Shown here in pieces: positions 26,563 through 34,006 of a DNA stretch of 64,000 nucleotides. Where the stretch lies: positions 38,049-102,048 of the forward strand of contig CAZGML010000008.1 of assembly GCA_964526965.1 (NCBI GenBank), given 5' to 3'. Numbering within the stretch: position 1 is the stretch's first letter; every line of letters begins with the position of its first letter. Both the position numbers and the translations under genes were made by a program. The stretch is from UBA6265 sp964526965 (GTDB taxonomy: Bacteria > Chloroflexota > Chloroflexia > Thermomicrobiales > UBA6265). Under the pieces are notes generated by a model. That model ran no database searches. It had not been told where the DNA came from and saw nothing but the letters and a program-made list of their open reading frames with translations.

Positions 26563-26802
26563 TTATTGCTTCAGCGCGTCGGGATCATTGACCTTTTGGC
26601 GGAAGCGATCAGCCATGCGGGTTTCGGCATCCTGGCGCGCATTCTCTCCTTCGGTCTTCATGGTATTGAAGAGAGCGGCGGTTTCTGCCTGGGTCTGCTC
26701 GCCACTTTTCGGCGCCATTAGAACCGCGATGGTCGCGCCAATTGTGGCTCCAAAGGCTGATCCGGCGGTGAATTTGAGAAGGGTTGAGAGTCCGCTTTTC
26801 AT
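26563..26802 (-). CDS. YtxH-like small membrane-anchored protein
   Basis: 79 residues: one N-terminal membrane helix with Gly/Ala zipper character (FTAGSAFGATIGATIAVLMAP), the short APKSG motif typical of YtxH/GvpP-like proteins, then a charged, helical tail. Function in the family is unknown, with links to stress. Its ribosome binding site AGAGGT lies within the last codons of the beta-solenoid gene upstream, and the gap is 3 nt, so the two are coupled. purK follows by 23 nt, so it may be read into the purine pair. Confidence 0.7.
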   Translation of the reverse strand: MKSGLSTLLKFTAGSAFGATIGATIAVLMAPKSGEQTQAETAALFNTMKTEGENARQDAETRMADRFRQKVNDPDALKQ

Positions 26803-26805
26803 TGC

Positions 26806-27426
26806 TTACCTCTTTCTGCCAAACAGTCGACCGAAGAGCACGAGTGCAATCGCGAATACGGCTGCGGCAATTCCGGCTGTGGGAGCATCCATTGTGGTGG
26901 TGACGTTTCCGCCAGCTTTCACATTGCCGGAAATCATCAGGAACGAGCTTACGTCACCATCGGCACGCACATCACCGGCCGTAAGAATGCCGACGTTGGA
27001 GGAAACGTTCATCTGCACCTTGTCAGCAGTCGCGATGCCGATGCGGCTCTGGTCCATTGTGATGTCTGTAGCGCTCGCGATTACCGATGAGCTCTGCTTC
27101 ATCTCGACGTTGTCGGCGTTCAGCGTCAGCACGCCGCTTTGGGTGAGCCTGGAGTTATCGGAGTGAATCTCGCGGGCACCGGAATTGGTGAGAAAACTGC
27201 GCTGTGCCTGCACGTAATCCGCTCCGGATCGTTCCATATTCACCTGCATGGCGCGCACGGAACCCTTGTCGGTGTCGAGGAGTTGCGCATCGGTTTCGCC
27301 CGAAAGCGCAGCCTCTTCGAGGTCGGGCGTGAACATCACGCCGCCCTCATCAATAAACTGTCCACCCTGCTCACGAGTTACTGTATCGACGTTGTGGTCG
27401 TCGTTCGAATTAACTTGCTCATTCAT
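26806..27426 (-). CDS. Predicted beta-solenoid protein with C-terminal membrane anchor
   Basis: 206 residues, no family recognised with confidence. After an acidic N-terminal 60 residues there are about eight degenerate repeats of 15-17 residues (for example LTLNADNVEMKQSSSVIA, DITMDQSRIGIATA, KVQMNVSSNVGILTA), the pattern of a right-handed beta-helix or bactofilin-like solenoid. A single C-terminal helix (TAGIAAAVFAIALVLFGRLF) and basic GRKR end follow, predicting a tail anchor. I choose the ATG at 27426 with AGAAGGA upstream; a TTG at 27492 has no ribosome binding site. It lies between a two-helix protein gene and the YtxH-like gene, all leftward. Scaffold or envelope role is only a guess. 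Confidence 0.65.
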   Translation of the reverse strand: MNEQVNSNDDHNVDTVTREQGGQFIDEGGVMFTPDLEEAALSGETDAQLLDTDKGSVRAMQVNMERSGADYVQAQRSFLTNSGAREIHSDNSRLTQSGVLTLNADNVEMKQSSSVIASATDITMDQSRIGIATADKVQMNVSSNVGILTAGDVRADGDVSSFLMISGNVKAGGNVTTTMDAPTAGIAAAVFAIALVLFGRLFGRKR

Positions 27427-27506
27427 ATTTATGGATCCTTCTATGCGCGCGGCGACCAATGCTTCAAAAAAGCGCTTTGCCAAGTCTACCAAATAGCGTG
27501 ATTTCC

Positions 27507-27713
27507 CTATGAAACCTGCCGGGAACGACGTAGCATGACCACTGCACCAATAATCCCGACGCCAAGCAGCACCCAGTAATCGCGAACTTCATGAGCCACG
27601 GCGAGGTAGCCGCTCACGATTGCGGTGATAATGAACGCGATGGCGATCACGAGATCGGCCGTTCGATAGTGACCAGATGAAATTCGCAACGAGGAGTGAT
27701 TTTCCTTGGTCAT
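27507..27713 (-). CDS. Small two-helix membrane protein of unknown function
   Basis: 68 residues. A polar N-terminal 20 residues, two membrane helices (LVIAIAFIITAIVSGYLAVA and WVLLGVGIIGAVVMLR) joined by a short acidic loop HEVRDY, and a basic end RRSRQVS. AAGGAG lies 10 nt before the ATG. It opens a leftward group with the beta-solenoid and YtxH-like genes. Not recognised; a real gene is supported by its clean ribosome binding site and membrane pattern. Confidence 0.6.
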   Translation of the reverse strand: MTKENHSSLRISSGHYRTADLVIAIAFIITAIVSGYLAVAHEVRDYWVLLGVGIIGAVVMLRRSRQVS

Positions 27714-27777
27714 CTTCGCACAACTCCTTCACAATACTTTGCAATCAACCAGCAGGTTTCACACACGAGAGTAGCCA

Positions 27778-28446
27778 TTGCCTGAATCTATTCCCAAACC
27801 ATTCGGCAGCGCCCACCGGGCGGGAAATACGCGCGAGGACGCACTACGGGCGGTGGAAGCCGGTGCCGATTTGCTGGAGGCAGACATCTGGCTGCACAAG
27901 GGCAGGCTGGAACTCCGCCACAAGCAAACGCTCGGTCCAATCCCTATCCTGTGGGAGAAGTGGTCAATTGCTCCCGGCTGGACACCGCGATATACCTTGC
28001 GCGAATTGTTACACGATGTCCCTGAGGATATCCTGCTCCTCCTTGATTTTAAGGGAGATGAGATGGATTTAGGACCGGAGGTGCTGAAGGAACTGCAACA
28101 AACCGCTCCGGATCGGGTGGTGGCGATATGTGGTCGCAACTATCCACAACTGCTGACCATCGCCGATGAGCCCAACATCCTTTGCTTCTATTCCGTTGGT
28201 GATCCAGCCGAATGGCCTGCAGCGCAGGAACTGATCGCCACAAGCGAGCACCCGGCCCTGAGTATCAGGGCAGACCTGGCAACGCCCGAACGCATGGAGT
28301 GGATCAACAACCTCGGCGGAGTTGTAGTGAGTTGGGATGTGCAAACCGAAGAACAAATGGAACAGCTCCGTGCGTTGGGTGTCGATGGTTTCACGACAGA
28401 CAACCCGGAGTTGCTCTCACGTATTCGAAATATGCGGGACGGTTAG
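27778..28446 (+). CDS. Glycerophosphodiester phosphodiesterase family protein
   Basis: 222 residues, TIM-barrel GDPD fold. The catalytic start AHRAGNTRED keeps the HR pair, LLEADIWLHKG carries the metal-binding acidic pair, and LRHKQTLG the second catalytic His. LLLDFKGDE near residue 90 matches the later barrel strand. It is somewhat shorter than typical (about 240). The start is TTG with only a weak ribosome binding site, so the N-terminus is less sure. No signal peptide. Its stop overlaps by 4 nt that of the convergent P-type ATPase gene. Substrate would be glycerophosphodiesters or a related phosphodiester. Confidence 0.82.
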   Translation: MPESIPKPFGSAHRAGNTREDALRAVEAGADLLEADIWLHKGRLELRHKQTLGPIPILWEKWSIAPGWTPRYTLRELLHDVPEDILLLLDFKGDEMDLGPEVLKELQQTAPDRVVAICGRNYPQLLTIADEPNILCFYSVGDPAEWPAAQELIATSEHPALSIRADLATPERMEWINNLGGVVVSWDVQTEEQMEQLRALGVDGFTTDNPELLSRIRNMRDG

Positions 28447-30563
28447 TCATCCCGATTGCGAGCCAGCCGCATGCCATTCAACGTCACAACAACGGATGTG
28501 CCGACATCTACGACGACCGCGATCCAAAGACTAACGAACCCAAACATGGCGAGTATCAGCGCCGCCAGTTTGGTGACGAGGCTAAGCGTGATGTTTTGGC
28601 GGATGATTTCAACCGTGCGATGAGAGAGACGTATTACCCGCGGAATAACCGCCAGGTCATCGCGCATGAGCGCCATATCCGCGCTTTCCAGGGCGATATC
28701 CGTGCCGCCCATTCCCATCGCGACGCCAACGTTGGCTCGTGCCAGGGCCGGTGCATCATTGATACCGTCTCCCACTACCAGAACGCGTTCGCCGTCATGC
28801 TGGAAAGTGGAAATAGCTTCGGATTTCTGGTGCGGCAACAGTTCCGCGTAAATGTCGTCGACACCAACGCTCGCCGCAATCTGCTCTGCCACCGGTTTTC
28901 GGTCGCCGGTGAGCATCGCGATCTTCTCGATTCCGTCTTCGCGAAGCTGAGCAACGACATCAGCGGCGCCTGGCCGCTCCTGATCGGCAATGGCAATCGC
29001 GCCCAGCAACCGCCCCTCTTCGGCAACAAAGACCGCGCTGGTCTGCTCGCTTTCCGAGGTGAAGGTTTCGATTTGTGCAGCCGGGACGTTGAGTTGCTCC
29101 ATCAGGCGCTCGTTTCCGATACCGATGTGGCGACTATTCACGCGCGCAGTTGCGCCTGCGCTGGTAACCGTCTCGAAATCAACGGCCTCCGGAACAGAGA
29201 TATCCATTTGTGTAGCACGAGCAATAATCGCCCGGGCGAGCGGGTGCTCGCTATTGCGCTCAACAGCGGCTGCCAGCGTCAGGAGGTCCTCTTCACTCAC
29301 GCCATCAATTGTTTGCACGCCGGTCACGGCCGGTCGACCCATGGTGAGCGTTCCGGTTTTATCGAACGCAACCGTGGTGATACGACCGGCTTCCTCCAGG
29401 GCAGCGCCGCCTTTCACCAACATGCCCAGGCGCGTGGCATTGCCGATTGCCGAAACGATAGAGACCGGTGTACTGATTACCAGTGCACACGGGCACGCGA
29501 TCACCAACAGCACCAGTGCGCGATAGAACCAGGTACTGGCATCCCCGAAGGCCCAGCCAGTGAGCGCGATGGCGGCTGCGAGCAAAACAACGACCGGCGT
29601 GTAGATAGCTGCGAACCGGTCGACGAGCTGCTGACTCGGTGCCTTGGCCGCGCTCGCCTCTTCCACCAGACGAATAATGGTGGCGATCGTGGAATCGGCC
29701 GGAAGCGCCGTTGTGCGCACATCAACCACACCGGATCCAGCAAGCGCCCCCGCGAACACGGTTTCGCCTGCGGATTTCTCCACTGGCATGGATTCGCCGG
29801 TAATGGCGCTTTCATTGAACGCGCTGTGGCCGGAGACGATTTCGCCGTCAATCGGCACACGTTCACCCGGACGAATCCGCACGATATCTTCGAGATTCAG
29901 GGAGGTGGCGCGGACCCGGATCTCTTCGCCATCTTGAATGAGCGTCGCTTCTTCCGGTGCCAGCTCGAAGAGTGACCGAATGGAGTTGCGGGTGCGATCA
30001 AACGTGATCGCCTGTAGTGCGGTACCAATCGTAAACAACACGACGATGAGGCCGCCCTCCACCCACTCGCCAATGACTATTGCACCGAGCACGGAGACCG
30101 TCATGAGCAGGTTCATATCGATTCTGCGCACGCGGACGGATTGCCATGCAGCGCGGGCAATGGGATATCCACCGAGGAGAATCGCTGCGAGGTAAACAGG
30201 AATCGCCACCGATTCACGGCCGGTTACCTGGTCGATGACAAACGCTGCCAGCCACAGGATCAGTGCGATACCGGCGTGTTGCACGGCGCTATTGCGATAC
30301 CAGGGAATCCGCTTGAGGTCTCGGCTTGCGCCGTCTTCCCTAAGCTGCGCCTGGTATCCAGCCTTGTCGACATTGTGTGTGATGGTGCGGGTAAGGTCAT
30401 CGATACTGCTGCCATTCGGTGTGACAGAAAGGGTGCCGACGGCAAAGTTCACCGTTGCGTCCTGCACTCCCGGCGTCGTGCTGGCAACACGCTCCACCGT
30501 TTGGGCACAGTCTCCACAATCCATTCCTGCAACATCAAAAACCAGCGGCTCAGACCGGGTCAC
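28443..30563 (-). CDS. Zn/Cd/Pb-exporting P1B-type ATPase
   Basis: 706 residues. N-terminal HMA metal-binding domain with GMDCGDC (C16, C19), then eight membrane helices. The transport CPC motif is near residue 357, the phosphorylated Asp401 lies in DKTGTLT, TGES marks the actuator domain, SEHPLA carries the nucleotide-domain HP motif, and GDGINDAPAL is the hinge. The last helix has DVGTSVVVTLNGMRL, the P1B-2 (Zn/Cd/Pb) pattern. The GTG at 30563 overlaps the stop of the regulator gene as GTGA, with GGAAG upstream, so I prefer it to a TTG at 30590. It forms an operon with the ArsR/SmtB regulator. Metal-efflux role is well supported. Confidence 0.93.
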   Translation of the reverse strand: MTRSEPLVFDVAGMDCGDCAQTVERVASTTPGVQDATVNFAVGTLSVTPNGSSIDDLTRTITHNVDKAGYQAQLREDGASRDLKRIPWYRNSAVQHAGIALILWLAAFVIDQVTGRESVAIPVYLAAILLGGYPIARAAWQSVRVRRIDMNLLMTVSVLGAIVIGEWVEGGLIVVLFTIGTALQAITFDRTRNSIRSLFELAPEEATLIQDGEEIRVRATSLNLEDIVRIRPGERVPIDGEIVSGHSAFNESAITGESMPVEKSAGETVFAGALAGSGVVDVRTTALPADSTIATIIRLVEEASAAKAPSQQLVDRFAAIYTPVVVLLAAAIALTGWAFGDASTWFYRALVLLVIACPCALVISTPVSIVSAIGNATRLGMLVKGGAALEEAGRITTVAFDKTGTLTMGRPAVTGVQTIDGVSEEDLLTLAAAVERNSEHPLARAIIARATQMDISVPEAVDFETVTSAGATARVNSRHIGIGNERLMEQLNVPAAQIETFTSESEQTSAVFVAEEGRLLGAIAIADQERPGAADVVAQLREDGIEKIAMLTGDRKPVAEQIAASVGVDDIYAELLPHQKSEAISTFQHDGERVLVVGDGINDAPALARANVGVAMGMGGTDIALESADMALMRDDLAVIPRVIRLSHRTVEIIRQNITLSLVTKLAALILAMFGFVSLWIAVVVDVGTSVVVTLNGMRLARNRDD

Positions 30564-30970
30564 TTCATCACTTCCGTTTCGACGGAGCAAACTCCTGGCG
30601 CGACAAGCTCGAGGAGTTGCGTCAACGTTTCATTTGCGATCGTGTAATACACAACCTTGCCCTGTCGTCGACGGTTGACCATATTGTTGCTTCGCAAAAC
30701 CCGGAGCTGGTGGGAAATGGTGGTTCGGTTCACTCCGGTTGCTGCCGCAATATCCGTGACACAGAGCTCGCCATGCAGCAGGGAAACGAGCACGCGCAAG
30801 CGCGTGGTGTCACCCAATACGGCGAACATATCGGCCGTATCCATGATGGCGTTCTCGTCCGCCAGATGCAGCCGGGCATGGTGGACTGATTCCGGATGGA
30901 GGCAATCGCAAGATTCATCTTCCATCGGAGTCGGCAGATTGATAAGTTTCAGGCTGGCATCAGCAGACAT
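30560..30970 (-). CDS. ArsR/SmtB-family metal-responsive repressor
   Basis: 136 residues with winged-helix core LHGELCVTDIAAATGVNRTT and SHQLRVLRSNNMV. A ~45-residue N-terminal extension carries C21-D-C23 and a run of His (H30, H31, H35). The core Cys70 sits in ELCVTD, where CadC has ELCVCD, so one of the two core Cys ligands is missing. The layout fits a CadC/SmtB-like sensor of Cd/Pb/Zn that frees the operon when metal binds. AGGAG lies 7 nt before the ATG. Its stop overlaps the ATPase start, so regulator and pump are coupled. Confidence 0.9.
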   Translation of the reverse strand: MSADASLKLINLPTPMEDESCDCLHPESVHHARLHLADENAIMDTADMFAVLGDTTRLRVLVSLLHGELCVTDIAAATGVNRTTISHQLRVLRSNNMVNRRRQGKVVYYTIANETLTQLLELVAPGVCSVETEVMK

Positions 30971-30997
30971 GTGTACACTCCTACATTCGTTAGCTCC

Positions 30998-31021
30998 AGT
31001 ATAGCATCAAATGTCTAAATG
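30998..31021 (-). promoter_or_regulatory. Promoter and possible operator of the metal-efflux operon
   Basis: On the minus strand a -10 candidate TATACT (31003-30998) lies ~28 nt before the regulator start. Next to it are two direct AAATG repeats (31009-31013 and 31017-31021, plus-strand reading). A GTGTACAC palindrome (30971-30978) is at the ribosome binding site. Autorepression through one of these is plausible but unproven. Confidence 0.35.
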
Positions 31022-31051
31022 CACACTCGTCCATGAGACGCTTAGGCGGGT

Positions 31052-32101
31052 TTAGAAACCCAGTTCGAATGATTCGTCGATGTCGTAATAAATCCAGTGC
31101 ATGTAATGGTTGACGCTGAGCATGAAGAGCTCGCGTATGAAGATGGTCTCAATGTCGATCCAGAATGCGAACCAGGCATCCTGCATGCCGGGAAGGAAGA
31201 ACGACACCAGTTGGCAGCGACGGCCCTCAACGTAGCCCGTTGAGCCAAAGTGGGCCCCTTCATAGCCCTCATACGTGGTGTGATATTCATGAATCGGCAG
31301 ATACTGAACGACGTTCGTCGGCTCGGGTGTTGCCCCATTTACGGATCGCAGCGCCTCATCTGCCCGGGAAACGGTAATGTAGTTCTCCTCCCGGAAGCTC
31401 GGTTCAGTTCCATCCAGCGGAATACGCCCGGCCAACAGGGCATTATTTTCAAAAGCCGCCGGCAGGTCGTTACTATCCGGTGTTGTGACGCCGAATTTGG
31501 CGAGAACAATTGCGCCATTACCACCACTCAACCACTCCCACCACCGCAGGCTTGTGCGATTGGAGAGCGTATCAATCGCGGCAGCGAGCATGGCGGTTGC
31601 GTCCGGTTCAGCTTCGACGGAAGGCGGCGTATCGAAGCCGGTGAGATTGGGATCGGGCATGAGGAACGTCCACATCGCCGTGATCTCGCCGATCTTCACA
31701 ACCACTTGCCACCAGCCATCTGAGTCGATGGCGGATTGCTTTAGCTCCCATGCGCCGTCTTCCTGTGCGGTGATTTCGACGTCATCGGTCGATTCTCCGG
31801 TCACGATGTTGGCAACGGATGCCGATACGTTCGGGACACTGGTCAAGGGGTTTGCTTCGAGATCGAAGAGTCGTAACTCCATCGATGTGCGGCCGGGCAT
31901 GCCGCCCTCCAGGCTCAGCATCGCGAAGAGTTCGGGGTCGCTCTTGTACGGTAGACCGGGATACGCACCTGCCAACAGATCGATGCGATCGCTGGCGCCC
32001 TTTGGATCGTCATCGCTATTCAGGTACCACCACGCGCCTCCGCCCGTCAGGGCGAGTGCCCCGGTGGCGGAGGCGGCGGCGATAAATCTTCTACGGTTCA
32101 T
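31052..32101 (-). CDS. Tat-exported protein with YtkA-like N-terminal domain
   Basis: 349 residues, not fully recognised. The signal NRRRFIAAASATGALALTGG begins at residue 2. Residues about 60-150 resemble the YtkA-like domain of copper-handling YcnJ/FixH proteins: a GMPGRTSMELRLFD strand, then GAWELKQSAIDSDGWWQVVVKI. The C-terminal half is a Trp/Tyr-rich region (VQYLPIHEYHTTYEGYEG, FWIDIETIFIRELFMLSVN) with no known match. It starts 3 nt after the OppC-type permease stop, so it belongs to the peptide-importer operon, at the place where ATPase genes would usually stand. It may be a second substrate-handling or sensory protein outside the membrane. Confidence 0.6.
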   Translation of the reverse strand: MNRRRFIAAASATGALALTGGGAWWYLNSDDDPKGASDRIDLLAGAYPGLPYKSDPELFAMLSLEGGMPGRTSMELRLFDLEANPLTSVPNVSASVANIVTGESTDDVEITAQEDGAWELKQSAIDSDGWWQVVVKIGEITAMWTFLMPDPNLTGFDTPPSVEAEPDATAMLAAAIDTLSNRTSLRWWEWLSGGNGAIVLAKFGVTTPDSNDLPAAFENNALLAGRIPLDGTEPSFREENYITVSRADEALRSVNGATPEPTNVVQYLPIHEYHTTYEGYEGAHFGSTGYVEGRRCQLVSFFLPGMQDAWFAFWIDIETIFIRELFMLSVNHYMHWIYYDIDESFELGF

Positions 32102-32104
32102 GGG

Positions 32105-32998
32105 CTAGCTTCGTTCGCGCGGATCCAGTGCGTCCCGCAGTCCGTCACCGATCAGGTTGAACGCCAGCACGGTCAATGAAATGGCCAGGCCGGGCGCAAT
32201 GGCGATGTGTGGATAGTTCCGGATGTGATCGCGACCGTCACTCAGCATGGTGCCCCAACTGGGTGTTGGGCGGCTGATACCCATTCCGAGGAACGAAAGC
32301 GCAGATTCGAAGATGATCACACCACCAACAGCGAGGCTGGCGAGAATGATCACCGGGCCGATTGCGTTCGGCACAATATGCTGAAGGATGATGCGGCGAT
32401 CGCTCGCGCCCGAGGCGCGGGCTGCCAGCACATAGTCGCGCTCGCGCAGGCTCAGCACCTCTGCGCGGATAACACGCGCGTAACTGGCCCAGAATGTAAC
32501 CCCCACGATAATGATCACGTTACGCAAGCTGGGTCCCAGCAACGCCGAAAGCGTCAGCAGGAGCGCCAGGATCGGGAACGCCATCAGGGTATCAATGAGG
32601 CGACTAAGCACGGCATCAACCCATCCACCGAAGTAGCCGGCCATGGATCCCACCAGCACACCGATGGTCACGGCGATGGTGGTGGAAAAGATTCCGACCA
32701 TCAATGCCACGCGTGAGCCGTACATGATTCGGCTGAGGATATCCCTGCCGATATCGTCGTTACCGAATATGTGCTCGGACGACGGTGCTGCGCCGCGAAG
32801 CCGCAGGTTCGTTTCATTCGGGTTGTATGGCGCAATCCACTGCGATGTGAACGCCACGATTATCAGCAACACAACGATGCCAATACCAAACAGCGCACCC
32901 TTGTGGCTTGTGAATCGGCGAATTGTACGTTGGCGCGGTGTGAGGCGCTTTTGCTGCTTGTCCAGGTCGTTTTCGGGTGCAACGGTTTTATCTGTCAT
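32105..32998 (-). CDS. Peptide/nickel-type ABC transporter permease, OppC/DppC family
   Basis: 297 residues. A ~35-residue charged N-terminus, then helix FGIGIVVLLIIVAFTSQWIA, a loop, and five further helices. The cytoplasmic docking loop is EVLSLRERDYVLAARASGAS. It overlaps the OppB-type gene by 4 nt (ATGA). The YtkA-like gene follows directly. Forms the heterodimeric pore for oligopeptides, nickel or opine-like ligands. Its ATPase partners (DppD/DppF) are not in the window. Confidence 0.93.
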   Translation of the reverse strand: MTDKTVAPENDLDKQQKRLTPRQRTIRRFTSHKGALFGIGIVVLLIIVAFTSQWIAPYNPNETNLRLRGAAPSSEHIFGNDDIGRDILSRIMYGSRVALMVGIFSTTIAVTIGVLVGSMAGYFGGWVDAVLSRLIDTLMAFPILALLLTLSALLGPSLRNVIIIVGVTFWASYARVIRAEVLSLRERDYVLAARASGASDRRIILQHIVPNAIGPVIILASLAVGGVIIFESALSFLGMGISRPTPSWGTMLSDGRDHIRNYPHIAIAPGLAISLTVLAFNLIGDGLRDALDPRERS

Positions 32999-33921
32999 CG
33001 TACTCGCACCCTCGGGTCAATAACGGCGTACATCATATCTGTAAGGATGTTCATCAACACAACAATGCTTGCCAGCAGCAGGACGATAGCCTGTACTACC
33101 TGCAAGTCCTTGTTCGTAATAGCGTCAAAGAAGAGTTGTCCCAGGCCGGGCCAACTGAATACTGTTTCGATCACGATCGTGCCGCTAAGGATGAATGCCA
33201 TGCGGTAGCCAATAAGCGTAATCACTGGCAGCAGGGCGTTGCGCACGACATGCCGGACGAGGATGATATTTCGGCGTAAACCTTTGGATTCGGCGGTTTT
33301 CACGTAATCCTGGCCCAACACCTCGATAGTTGTGCCGCGCATAAGGCGCATAACCGCGGCCATCTCCTCAATACTGAGCACGATGACCGGCAGCAAATAT
33401 GCTCGCCAGGAGTCGGCGCCATACGGCGGTAGCCAACCGAGCTGCACACTAAAGAGCACGATGGCCATGATTCCGATCCAGTAGTTGGGAACGGCAACGC
33501 CAAGCGTTGATCCAAGTGTGGAAATATAATCGAGCACGGAATTGCGGCGGGTGGCGGCCAATACTCCCACCGGGATAGCGATAAGCATCGCCAGGGTAAT
33601 GGCCAGTGTTGTGAGCTGAATCGTCATCCACGAGGCGCTCTGGATCATTTCGGTGATCGGCTGCCCCGGGCGCATCATGCTAATGCCAAGGTCGCCGGTG
33701 AGCAGGTTGCTCATCCAGCTCCAGTAGCGCTCAAAGAAACCGTCATTCAGGTTCCACTTGTCCCGAATGAGATCGAGCTGTTCTTCAGTTACACGAGCCT
33801 GCCCAACCATGGTGCGGGCGGGGTCTCCTGGCATGAAATACATCACCGTAAAGGTGAAGAAGGTTACCAGGAATAGCACCAATCCGCCCTGCAAGAGTCG
33901 TTTGATGAGATAGGAGATCAT
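32995..33921 (-). CDS. Peptide/nickel-type ABC transporter permease, OppB/DppB family
   Basis: 308 residues, six helices, beginning ISYLIKRLLQGGLVLFLVTF as typical OppB proteins do, with the MPGDPARTM motif after helix 1 and the docking loop TTIEVLGQDYVKTAESKGL. The ATG at 33921 is chosen because it places the membrane start at residue 3 as in the family; upstream in-frame codons run through the intercistronic hairpin. The ribosome binding site is weak (GGGATG). It overlaps the OppC-type gene by 4 nt. Confidence 0.92.
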   Translation of the reverse strand: MISYLIKRLLQGGLVLFLVTFFTFTVMYFMPGDPARTMVGQARVTEEQLDLIRDKWNLNDGFFERYWSWMSNLLTGDLGISMMRPGQPITEMIQSASWMTIQLTTLAITLAMLIAIPVGVLAATRRNSVLDYISTLGSTLGVAVPNYWIGIMAIVLFSVQLGWLPPYGADSWRAYLLPVIVLSIEEMAAVMRLMRGTTIEVLGQDYVKTAESKGLRRNIILVRHVVRNALLPVITLIGYRMAFILSGTIVIETVFSWPGLGQLFFDAITNKDLQVVQAIVLLLASIVVLMNILTDMMYAVIDPRVRVR

Positions 33922-33961
33922 GAAGCATCCCGTGAAAAGGCGATATTCAATCTGACGCAAT

Positions 33962-33991
33962 CTGAGCCCGGGTGGTTGCACCCGGGCTCAG
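33962..33991 (-). other. Intercistronic stem-loop after the peptide-binding protein gene
   Basis: Perfect 13-bp stem CTGAGCCCGGGTG/CACCCGGGCTCAG with a 4-nt loop GTTG, 15 nt after the binding-protein stop and 40 nt before the permease start. No T-run follows, so partial termination or 3' stabilisation is likely rather than full stop. Confidence 0.65.
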
Positions 33992-34006
33992 TGAGAGAAC
34001 GAAGCG

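Noticed and set aside
28212..29975. 587-codon plus-strand frame inside the P-type ATPase gene
   Set aside because: Antisense shadow. The ATPase motifs all lie on the other strand, and this product is a low-complexity mix rich in Arg, His and Cys.
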